From Desulfobacteraceae bacterium (lineage in GTDB: Bacteria; Desulfobacterota; Desulfobacteria; Desulfobacterales; ETH-SRB1), in assembly GCA_013792055.1 (NCBI GenBank), contig VMSQ01000273.1, positions 1-34,529 on the forward strand: a stretch of 34,529 nt of DNA, given 5' to 3'. Shown piece after piece: positions 1 to 7,528 of this stretch. Position numbers and translations under genes: made by a program. Every line of letters begins with the position of its first letter. Position 1 is the stretch's first letter. The notes beneath the pieces are model-generated. The model made no database searches. It saw nothing but the letters and a program-made list of their open reading frames with translations, and had not been told where the DNA came from.

Positions 1-696
1 AAATTGCGGTTTTGCGCGAAGTATTCCAATTTTTTCTATTAATTCATTGTAAGTAAAATCTTCCGGCATCTGGTTAAGAACATAACCGGTTACCTCATTG
101 CCGGCCCCCATCTCGTTCAGCTTGAGCTGGAAAGGATTGCGCTTGTATACCGAGTCTAATTGGAGATCCGGCGTTTCCACAAAATCACTGATCGGGTCGA
201 AAAGGAACGTATTGTGCCGGTCAAGAACGCCACTGCGAAAGACAATTGACGAAATATGGCCTTCACCCGTTGCCCGCAGGCTCATGACAAAGCGCAAGCT
301 GCCTTCGTTCAGATGGCTCTGATCAGGATGGGGAACGATGGAAGGGTTAAAAAGAGCGGCCGATTCAATAGAGTACTCCTTTGTAAAGTAAGCTCCGATG
401 AGGGCCCTTTGAACATCGCTGAGTATTGTATCCCGTGGAAGATAATCCTTCACCGCATTCAGGTGCTGCTCAAAAATGTGCCCGATGTCTTCGTGCCTCC
501 CGGAAAAGTCAACCATTATTTGCGCAATTAAATTTTCGGCCGCCGTGTCCGGCAAGCTCATTATCCGCTGAATTATTTTAGGGATGCGATACTTCTCATC
601 GGGAAGATGAAGACTGGTGATTACCCGTGATGTATCCCTTAAGATCTTATTTGCTTTTCTTTCAACTTTCAGCCCTTGATACTTTTTTGCTTGCAT
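1..696 (-). CDS. Partial GH130-like glycoside phosphorylase/glycosidase (C-terminus off the left edge)
   Basis: Minus-strand open frame from ATG at 696 through position 1 without a stop (MQAKKYQGLKVERKANKILRDTSRVITSLHLPDEKYRIPKIIQRIMSLPD...NPSIVPHPDQSHLNEGSLRFVMSLRATGEGHISSIVFRSGVLD...). The NPSIVPHPDQS and RFVMSLRATGEGHISSI motifs resemble GH130-family proteins. Missing from the ORF track because it has no stop in the window. Confidence 0.8.
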   Translation of the reverse strand, partial: MQAKKYQGLKVERKANKILRDTSRVITSLHLPDEKYRIPKIIQRIMSLPDTAAENLIAQIMVDFSGRHEDIGHIFEQHLNAVKDYLPRDTILSDVQRALIGAYFTKEYSIESAALFNPSIVPHPDQSHLNEGSLRFVMSLRATGEGHISSIVFRSGVLDRHNTFLFDPISDFVETPDLQLDSVYKRNPFQLKLNEMGAGNEVTGYVLNQMPEDFTYNELIEKIGILRAKPQF

Positions 697-782
697 GTCG
701 TTGTGTCCTTAATGTCGGTTGAAATTTTATGTAGTGATAGGCCAAAGGCCCGGCTATCTGTTTCAGATTTTTTGAGGCCATT

Positions 783-1802
783 CTACAGTCTTTCAGGGTC
801 AAGAATCATTTCATAGACTTGTATGTATTCATTGATCATGCGATCGACTGTGAAATGCCCTTCAACATGGCGACGACAGTATGCGCGGTCAATCTCTTTA
901 ATACGTGCAACAGTCTCAACGGCTTCGTCTACGTTACCCACCAAAAAACCACTTTTGCCGTTTTCGATAAGTTCAGGCATGCTGCCCCTGTCAAAGGCGA
1001 TCACGGGCGTACCGCAGGCCATGGATTCGATAACGGACAGACCGAAAGGCTCATCAAACTGTATTGGGTGCAATAATGCGCAGGCTTTGCCGAGCAGCCG
1101 GTTGCGCTCAACTGGTCCGGCACTGCCGGCATAAATCACCTTGTCGTTGTCTATGTGAGGGGCGACATATTGGTCATAGTAAGCCTGGTCCTGGATAATA
1201 CCCGCCAATATCAGCTTTTTATTGCAGGCCCTGGCGATTTCAATAGCTTGACGGGCACCCTTGTCATTGTGAATGCGCCCGAAAAAAAGCAGGTAATCGT
1301 CCGGGGCGGGCTGAAAATCAAACTGCTTGATATCAATGCCATGATGGATGGTTTTGATATAATCAAGATCCGGCGATCGATCGGCATCGCTGATGGAAAC
1401 ATAGAAGACTTTGTTGTTGTATTTTTTGTAAACCGGCAGTATCCCGGGCGATGAAAAACCGTGAATGGTGGTTACTACCGGGGTGCTGATAAGGCCGGTA
1501 TAGGTCAAGGGCAAAAAATCAAAATTGTTATGTATAATATCAAAATCTTCAGCATGCTCAAACAGTTCTGAAATGTGCAGGCACTCCCATACTTTTGGTA
1601 TCATAGAGCGGTCTTCTTCATAGCCCCGCGGGCAAACGGCATGCAGTGTGCCGCTGGTCTGCGAATCCGCGGTCGCAAACAAGGAGACATCATGACCGCA
1701 CGATACGAGCCCCTCGGTCAAGAGTGACGCCACGTTTTCCCAGGGCCCATAATGTCGCGGCGGTGTGCGCCAGGCAATGGGCGAGAGCATGGCAATGTGC
1801 AT
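783..1802 (-). CDS. Glycosyltransferase family 4 protein
   Basis: 339 aa; MHIAMLSPIAWRTPPRHYGPWE N-terminus, LLFFGRIHNDKGARQAIEIA, FDEPFGLSVIESMACGTPVIAFDRGSMPELI (GT4 E-x7-E region). Confidence 0.88.
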   Translation of the reverse strand: MHIAMLSPIAWRTPPRHYGPWENVASLLTEGLVSCGHDVSLFATADSQTSGTLHAVCPRGYEEDRSMIPKVWECLHISELFEHAEDFDIIHNNFDFLPLTYTGLISTPVVTTIHGFSSPGILPVYKKYNNKVFYVSISDADRSPDLDYIKTIHHGIDIKQFDFQPAPDDYLLFFGRIHNDKGARQAIEIARACNKKLILAGIIQDQAYYDQYVAPHIDNDKVIYAGSAGPVERNRLLGKACALLHPIQFDEPFGLSVIESMACGTPVIAFDRGSMPELIENGKSGFLVGNVDEAVETVARIKEIDRAYCRRHVEGHFTVDRMINEYIQVYEMILDPERL

Positions 1803-1812
1803 AGGTAATCCT

Positions 1813-4125
1813 TTAAGCTGAGTCAGTTAATTGGGACAATGGCTGCTTTAAAATCTCGTCGGCATAAAGCTTTTGCAATGTCATCAGCGAAAGCAGCCAG
1901 GCAAGGGAGGACTCGGCGCCTTCATTCTGGTTGATGCCGTCCGCCATCAATCCATCTCGGCAGCCGCCGGTCTTGGGATCATAGAGCGGCATATTCAGGT
2001 CATTGTGTCCGAGATACCAGTTAAAGCACATGACCGCATTGTCGAACCATGTTTTGTCTCGGGTGATGTTAAAGGCTTCCACACAAGCCTCGACCATGGA
2101 ATTGGCCTCAATGGGCTGCTGGTCGAAACGTGCTCTGGGTCCCCCTTTTTTATACCATCCGTTGCTGCCGATGGGGGCAAAGTGACCGTCTTCGGTCTGG
2201 ATGGTGAGCAGCCACTTGAGGGATCTGAGTCCCATATCGATCATGTCGTTGCGTTGTATCCATTGACCGGATAGGAGCAGGGCATGGGGCAGCTTACCGT
2301 TGGCATAGTTTAGGGCGTTCTCAAGCCAGGGCCAATCGTCTGTTCCATTGTTTTTAAACTGATTGAAAAGCCTGTCGGCAAGAACTTTCCGGATCCTGCG
2401 CACATCACTGTCGCCTGCAAATTTATACAGGTAGCCATGAATTCCAACCAGGGTAAAAGCGATGGCGCGGGGCGAATGAAAATTTTCGGCAGCCCTCAGC
2501 GCCTTGTTGAAAAGGGTCGTGCTCACTGCGAGATGCCCGGGATTTTGAAGAAAAGCCAACGATTTGCCAAGGCACCAGAGCGTTCTGCCATGCGCATCCT
2601 CGGACCCGATCTCATCCATCCACTGCCGCGAATAAGTCATGAAGTTGCGAAAGCGCCCATTTTTTTCATCATAGGCATACAGGAGAAATCCGAGATAATG
2701 ATCGCTGAGAAGATCAAGTCTCGAGCCGTTTGTTGGCAGGTATTTTTGACACATGGCGGCAACCAGCAGCGCTCTGGCATTATCATCGGTGCAGTAGCCA
2801 TGGGTGCGATCGGGAATGGTATAAGTGGCATGTTGCAAGATGCCGGTATCATCGGTAAAGGCTTTCAGGTGATCGATCTTGATCTCCGGGAGCTCGAAAT
2901 TCGTGATGGCCTTGATGTTTTCAACATAGGAATGCCGGGGACGGGGGTTCCGGGTGCGGTTTTGCCGCACTTCACTGAAAACCTGGAGGTATTTTCGAGA
3001 TACCTCCTTCCAGACTGCATCGCGGCTGAACATATAGGCTTTTTTGCGCATGGCGTGCCGGTCGACATCGTTGTCCAGAAGGTTGATGATTTGTTGTGCC
3101 ATGGCATCCGGATTGTGGAAGGGCACAATCCGGCCCCGGTCTTCGGCAAGCATCTCGGTGGCATACCAGTACGGTGTCGAAATGACGGCTTTGCCTGTGC
3201 CCATGGCATAGGCAAGGGTCCCGGATGTAATCTGAGCTTCTTCAAGATAAGTGGTTACGTAGATATCGGCGATGCCGAGAAACTCACATAACTCTTTTAG
3301 TTCAACAAAACGATTTTGAAAAATAACATGCTCACCGATATCGAGTTTGCGCACGAGCTGCTGCAGCATGATACGGTATGCATCCCCATGCAAATTTAGA
3401 ATATGTGGGTGGGTTGCGCCCAGGATAATATAGACCACATCAGGGTGTTTTTTGATGACCTCCGGAAGCGCCTGCAATACATTTTCGATGCCCTTATTTG
3501 GGGAAAGCAAACCGAATGTGAGCAGCACCTTTTTGCCTTCCACCCCGAACTTGTCTTTGTAGAAGCTGGGATCAATAAAAGGCGTATCCGGAATGCCGTG
3601 ATGGATAAAGGCAATTTTCTCCTCGGGCACGGCATAGATATCTTTAAGGAAATCAGATGCCTTACGGCTCATCACCACCAGTTTATCGGACAGATCGGAT
3701 AGCTTGCACATGACGGCACGATATTCCGGCGCGGGGTCCTTCAAAACCGTGTGTAGCGTAGTCACCACCGGCATGCGCAGATCACCCAATAGTTTCAGCA
3801 GATGGCTGCCGGCCGGACCGCCGAAAAGACCGTATTCATGCTGCACGCAGACAATATCCGTCTGACTGATATTGAGAAATTGAGACGCCATGCTGTAATC
3901 GCTCAACTTGTTCTGGTTGATCTCAAAGCGCACTTTTTCCGGATATGGATATCCCTCGAGTTTGTCATTCAAGGCAACCGCCCAGCAGTAAATATCGGGG
4001 GCTTCCGCTGATAAGCCTTCAACCAGATCTGTGGTGAAGGTTGCGATACCGCACTGGCGGGGCAAATAGTTGCCGATGACGGCAACCGAATTGATCCCCT
4101 CATAATACTTAATAACAGATGTCAT
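1813..4125 (-). CDS. Glycosyltransferase (GT4-type) fused to a C-terminal alpha-helical glycoside-processing-like domain
   Basis: ORF to 4218; likely start is MTSVIKYYEGINSVAVIGNYLPRQCGIATFTTDL (ATG at 4123-4125). The N-terminal half has GT4 features (TFGLLSPNKGIENVLQALP, GTLAYAMGTGKAVISTPYWYATEML). The C-terminal ~370 aa (HATYTIPDRTHGYCTDDNARAL...WPWLENALNYANGKLPHALL) looks like an (alpha/alpha)6-barrel type domain. Confidence 0.82.
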   Translation of the reverse strand: MTSVIKYYEGINSVAVIGNYLPRQCGIATFTTDLVEGLSAEAPDIYCWAVALNDKLEGYPYPEKVRFEINQNKLSDYSMASQFLNISQTDIVCVQHEYGLFGGPAGSHLLKLLGDLRMPVVTTLHTVLKDPAPEYRAVMCKLSDLSDKLVVMSRKASDFLKDIYAVPEEKIAFIHHGIPDTPFIDPSFYKDKFGVEGKKVLLTFGLLSPNKGIENVLQALPEVIKKHPDVVYIILGATHPHILNLHGDAYRIMLQQLVRKLDIGEHVIFQNRFVELKELCEFLGIADIYVTTYLEEAQITSGTLAYAMGTGKAVISTPYWYATEMLAEDRGRIVPFHNPDAMAQQIINLLDNDVDRHAMRKKAYMFSRDAVWKEVSRKYLQVFSEVRQNRTRNPRPRHSYVENIKAITNFELPEIKIDHLKAFTDDTGILQHATYTIPDRTHGYCTDDNARALLVAAMCQKYLPTNGSRLDLLSDHYLGFLLYAYDEKNGRFRNFMTYSRQWMDEIGSEDAHGRTLWCLGKSLAFLQNPGHLAVSTTLFNKALRAAENFHSPRAIAFTLVGIHGYLYKFAGDSDVRRIRKVLADRLFNQFKNNGTDDWPWLENALNYANGKLPHALLLSGQWIQRNDMIDMGLRSLKWLLTIQTEDGHFAPIGSNGWYKKGGPRARFDQQPIEANSMVEACVEAFNITRDKTWFDNAVMCFNWYLGHNDLNMPLYDPKTGGCRDGLMADGINQNEGAESSLAWLLSLMTLQKLYADEILKQPLSQLTDSA

Positions 4126-4278
4126 AACCGATACCTTTTTGCTTTTGATTCTTAACCCATGCAGTATAGATGAGATTTCCAACGGTTTCCTTTTCACCAA
4201 CCTGTTGGCGCAACTCAACTAATTCCCTTATGAGCTGAATTTTTGTTTTACGTTATCTTCCATTTGCCCAAATCGATT

Positions 4279-4377
4279 TCATTTTATCTTTTTTTGCTTC
4301 CGTTTCTCCTTTAGTGTGTGCTTACCTTTTTTCTGTTCTTCGCGTTTGCCTTTATCTTTTTTTCCCTTGTCTCCCAT
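4279..4377 (-). CDS. Small Lys-rich hypothetical protein (32 aa)
   Basis: MGDKGKKDKGKREEQKKGKHTLKEKRKQKKIK*, ATG at 4377, TGA at 4279; below the length cutoff of the ORF track. Resembles small MGDKGKKDKGK... hypothetical proteins I recall from other genomes. Confidence 0.55.
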   Translation of the reverse strand: MGDKGKKDKGKREEQKKGKHTLKEKRKQKKIK

Positions 4378-4378
4378 C

Positions 4379-4652
4379 TCAGCACCTTTCCTTATAACCT
4401 TTTTCCGATAATGTTTGCCGGTATGGCTGACCAAGCGATGAAGTCACCATTCCGGATGTGGCTGCCGACAACATCTTTCTAAGCTCCTCTCCCTGCACAC
4501 TTTCCTTCTGCGAAAGGAGATGGGCCAAATCATCAAGGACAGTTCGCCGCTCCGAGAGAATTTTACGCACGCGTTGATGGGCTTCCTCGACGAACCGCGT
4601 GATCTCTTCGTCAATTTGAGCGGCTTTCGCTTCACTGAGAACAAAAAACGGG
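4379..4652 (-). pseudogene. ftsH: C-terminal remnant of FtsH-type ATP-dependent zinc metalloprotease
   Basis: Frame reads RPFFVLSEAKAAQIDEEITRFVEEAHQRVRKILSERRTVLDDLAHLLSQKESVQGEELRKMLSA, the typical FtsH C-terminal helical region. The open frame breaks at the transposase element boundary (~4650) and no upstream FtsH sequence is present. Confidence 0.75.
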
Positions 4653-4671
4653 CGCCCTTTAGTTTTACAGT

Positions 4672-5589
4672 TTAAAGATCTACAAGCTTATAGCCATTAT
4701 CTTTTGCCATCTTTTCTCCTCGCTTTACAGACAAACTTACCCCTGATAATGAAAGTTTCAAATGTCTTGATAATTCAGCCATGCTTATGCCAAGATCTCT
4801 TACAGCCCAGTAACATAATAAACTTCGTGCATTAACCCGTTTTCGTTCTTTGCCTTGTGCCCAGATCTCAGATGGTTTAAGCTGCATTTGAGCAGACACC
4901 TTTAAAGCAATTTTATCAAGATCATATCCTTTGGCAAGCAACCCATGCTTTTTCTCTATTTGTTCTTTAACAGCGGCCCAACCCCCGTGGCTTCGAATTA
5001 GACCACCGCCAGTTAAATCAGTATGTCGTCCCTGGGAAACACCTTTTTGAATAAACGCCCGGTATTTTCGACGGGCAACCCATAAACTATCATCGTAAAG
5101 TTTTAATACCCATTCAATATCCTGCCAGTCGTTTTTAACTTTTCCCATGATAACTGTATGACCGGTATATGGGTATTTGTCTAATGCTGTAATATCTTTA
5201 ACAATGTTGGCACGTATCGGATTTAGATGAATATACCGCACAAGTTCCAAAAGATAAGCATCTTCCTGACACAAAATGGATTTATACCGGTTTTGGAAAA
5301 GATGCCCATGACGGTGGTGCCTTCTGTTGTAGGAAACAGCATATCCTGTCAGCAACCGTCGCATCACTGTAGCAATGGGAACCTGACCGGTTTTTAGCAG
5401 CAAATGGAAATGATTAGGAATAAGGCTCCAGGCAAAACATCGGGTTTTGGTTTCCTGAATGATTCTACCGAGCCGATCTATAAAATTATTGCGATCAACG
5501 TTATCATTAAAAATTTCTGACTGATCAATTCCTCTTACTATTATGTGATGTAAAGCACCTGGTGCATCTATTCTAGATTTTCTTGGCAT
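4672..5589 (-). CDS. REP-associated tyrosine transposase (Y1_Tnp / IS200-like family)
   Basis: MPRKSRIDAPGALHHIIVRGIDQSEIFNDNVDRNNFIDRLGRIIQETKTRCFAWSLIPNHFHLLLKTG (HxH = HFH) ... YHRHGHLFQNRYKSILCQEDAYLLELVRYIHLNPIRA. Start at 5589 (MPRKSR) preferred over 5658, which lies inside the repeat. Confidence 0.88.
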   Translation of the reverse strand: MPRKSRIDAPGALHHIIVRGIDQSEIFNDNVDRNNFIDRLGRIIQETKTRCFAWSLIPNHFHLLLKTGQVPIATVMRRLLTGYAVSYNRRHHRHGHLFQNRYKSILCQEDAYLLELVRYIHLNPIRANIVKDITALDKYPYTGHTVIMGKVKNDWQDIEWVLKLYDDSLWVARRKYRAFIQKGVSQGRHTDLTGGGLIRSHGGWAAVKEQIEKKHGLLAKGYDLDKIALKVSAQMQLKPSEIWAQGKERKRVNARSLLCYWAVRDLGISMAELSRHLKLSLSGVSLSVKRGEKMAKDNGYKLVDL

Positions 5590-5602
5590 AGGACTGATAG
5601 CA

Positions 5603-5708
5603 CAATAATAGCTATCTGTAAACTGTAAAACTAAAGGGCGTCCCATTTTTAATCCCAATAATAGCTATCTGTAAACTGTAAAACTAAAGGGCGTCCCATT
5701 TTTAATCC
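5603..5708. repeat. Exact 53-bp tandem duplication at one end of the transposase element
   Basis: CAATAATAGCTATCTGTAAACTGTAAAACTAAAGGGCGTCCCATTTTTAATCC at 5603-5655 and identically at 5656-5708. Confidence 0.95.
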
Positions 5709-5767
5709 ATGATCGATCGATAGATTATACCCAAAATCAATTATAGGCTTGTTCAATTTCGTATTCA

Positions 5768-5798
5768 TTTTGTAATATTGCATTGCAATTTTACAAAA
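5768..5798. promoter_or_regulatory. Near-perfect 31-bp palindrome, candidate operator for the downstream ATPase gene
   Basis: TTTTGTAATATTGCATTGCAATTTTACAAAA: 14 of 15 base pairs symmetric around the centre; ends 19 bp before the ATG at 5817. Confidence 0.7.
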
Positions 5799-5810
5799 TA
5801 GTTGTATAAT
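5783..5810 (+). promoter_or_regulatory. Candidate sigma70-type promoter
   Basis: TTGCAA (5783-5788), 16-bp spacer, TATAAT (5805-5810); expected start near the ATG at 5817. Confidence 0.5.
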
Positions 5811-5816
5811 TGCGTT

Positions 5817-6998
5817 ATGAAAAAATTTCACATAACACGATTGCTTAGACTTCCCGACCGTTCTTTTTTCCTTTTCGGCCCACGTGGTGTTGGGAAAACC
5901 ACCTGGCTAAGAGAAGTTCTGCCTGATGCATCCTATTTTGACCTGCTTGATTCCTCTTTGTATCTGGAACTTTCTCAAAAGCCAGGCAACATAGAAGCAA
6001 TGGTCGGAGATCTTCAGGAGAATTCATGGGTTGTTATTGACGAGATTCAAAAAATACCCGGCCTCCTTGATGAAGTTCATCGCCTGATGGAAACGAAGGG
6101 ATGGAGGTTCGCGTTATGCGGTTCGTCAGCAAGAAAATTGCGTCGTGCCGGAGTCAATCTCCTCGGTGGGCGGGCCATTACCCGTAATCTTGATGCCTTT
6201 TCATACAAAGAACTTGGTGATGCCTTTGATGCTGAATTTTCACTCCAATGGGGATTTCTACCATATGTTCAACTTGACCGGAAAAACGCACCCGATATTC
6301 TGAATTCCTATGTTAATACTTACATTAAAGAGGAAATCAAAGAGGAAGGCATTGTCAGGAGTCTTCCCCCATTTTTGCGCTTTTTGAGCATTGCCGGGCA
6401 ACTAAACGGTCAATTGGTAAACGCTCAGAACATTGCCCGGGAGGCCGCAGTACCACGAAGCAGTGTGGATGTGTATTTTTCCATTCTGGAGGATACACTT
6501 CTTGGACACTTCCTTCCAGCCTATCGGCCGAATGTGAAGGTTAGAGAACAAACGCATCCAAAGTTTTACTGGTTTGACCCTGGCGTTGCAAGAGCAGCGG
6601 CGGGTCTTGTTTTCGAGCCCGTTGACAGGCTTTGGAAAGGTACGGCACTTGAAAACATGATTTACCACGAATTAAGAGTCTATAATCTTACCCAAAACAA
6701 GAACCGGCCGATATCCTTCTATCGGACAGGCAGCGGGGTGGAAATCGATTTTGTGATTGAAATCCGGAAACGGCAAGCATCCTCTAATGCTCACATTGTT
6801 TGTCTGGAAGTGAAAATGGCGGAAAAATGGGACAGGAAATGGGAACGCCCCATGCGTTCGCTGAGCAGCTCTGACCGTATCCATGTAGACAGGATGATCG
6901 GTATTTACATGGGCAAAAGAGCGTATCATTTTGACGGCATAGACGTTCTATCCCTGGAGGATTTCCTGAAACGGCTGCACCAGGGTGATGTTTTCTAA
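5817..6998 (+). CDS. ATP-binding protein, AAA_14/DUF4143 type
   Basis: MKKFHITRLLRLPDRSFFLFGPRGVGKTTWLREVLPDASYFDLLDS (Walker A GPRGVGKTT), VVIDEIQKIPGLLDEVH (Walker B), C-terminal FYRTGSGVEIDFVIE...LEVKMAEKWDRKW nuclease-fold-like DUF4143 tail. Confidence 0.88.
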   Translation: MKKFHITRLLRLPDRSFFLFGPRGVGKTTWLREVLPDASYFDLLDSSLYLELSQKPGNIEAMVGDLQENSWVVIDEIQKIPGLLDEVHRLMETKGWRFALCGSSARKLRRAGVNLLGGRAITRNLDAFSYKELGDAFDAEFSLQWGFLPYVQLDRKNAPDILNSYVNTYIKEEIKEEGIVRSLPPFLRFLSIAGQLNGQLVNAQNIAREAAVPRSSVDVYFSILEDTLLGHFLPAYRPNVKVREQTHPKFYWFDPGVARAAAGLVFEPVDRLWKGTALENMIYHELRVYNLTQNKNRPISFYRTGSGVEIDFVIEIRKRQASSNAHIVCLEVKMAEKWDRKWERPMRSLSSSDRIHVDRMIGIYMGKRAYHFDGIDVLSLEDFLKRLHQGDVF

Positions 6999-7102
6999 AG
7001 CACGCTGTAAAAGTATTGGAGCTGAGAACCCATGGCCATGTTCGTCAAAAGCTGGAAATGCAGAAATCAGGTTATTGCATCAACGGGAAAGCCACTGAGA
7101 TT

Positions 7103-7186
7103 TTGAAACGCTTTAATATTTGTGATATACAAATGCAATCTATAAGAACATTATTTGATTCTTGAGTTGCTCCGCTGGCAAGACAT
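7103..7186. repeat. Left copy of imperfect direct repeat flanking the restriction-modification module
   Basis: TTGAAACGCTTTAATATTTGTGATATACAAATGCAATCTATAAGAACATTATTTGATTCTTGAGTTGCTCCGCTGGCAAGACAT; aligns with 17491-17573. Confidence 0.8.
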
Positions 7187-7288
7187 CTGAACTTCAAAAC
7201 GTCTGGCGGGTTAGCCTTCAAGGGGTTATCCGGCTTTCTGTTTAATCTCAGAATTATTATAATATACAGTTAGAAAAAGGTAATCAAA

Positions 7289-7525
7289 TTGATTGAAGAA
7301 CAGCAAAATCAGAAAACCGAAAGGCTTTCCGGTCAACATTTTGATACTTCGCTATATGTTATAGGTGGAATTACCGGAGAGCCAGAGCGTTACTTGGCGG
7401 ACAAGCCGCCTCGCAGGTTAACCCAATGTTATATCTATGAAATCAATAAAAACTTGCCCGTTAAGAATGCCCAACGTCCGTGTTTGGGCAGGGAGAATGA
7501 TTTCGAAGAGGAAAATGGATACTGA
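7289..7525 (+). CDS. Small hypothetical ORF (TTG start)
   Basis: 78 aa, open frame immediately upstream of the helicase gene with AAAAGG upstream; no recognised motif. Confidence 0.3.
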   Translation: MIEEQQNQKTERLSGQHFDTSLYVIGGITGEPERYLADKPPRRLTQCYIYEINKNLPVKNAQRPCLGRENDFEEENGY

Positions 7526-7528
7526 AAG

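Larger units (their letters stand above)
4650..5708 (-). mobile_element. RAYT/Y1-transposase element with inverted ends
   Basis: Left end GGGCGCCCTTTAGTTTTACAGTTTA (4649-4674) is the inverted copy of TAAACTGTAAAACTAAAGGGCGTCCC at 5618-5645 and again at 5671-5698. The ends bracket the transposase CDS. Confidence 0.65.

Noticed and set aside
98-531. Plus-strand ORFs 98-322 and 256-531
   Set aside because: Antisense to the GH130-like frame running 696 to 1, which has clear family motifs.
2437-3291. 284-aa plus-strand ORF inside the GT4 fusion gene
   Set aside because: Antisense shadow of a convincing 801-aa coding frame; no recognisable domain.
5649-5831. 60-aa ORF spanning the duplicated repeat upstream of the transposase
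   Set aside because: Composed mostly of repeat sequence and AT-rich promoter DNA; no coding evidence.
7465-7490. TGCCCAA...TTGGGCA hairpin before the helicase gene as an attenuator
   Set aside because: Only a 7-bp stem, lies inside a possible small ORF, and has no T-run; insufficient support.
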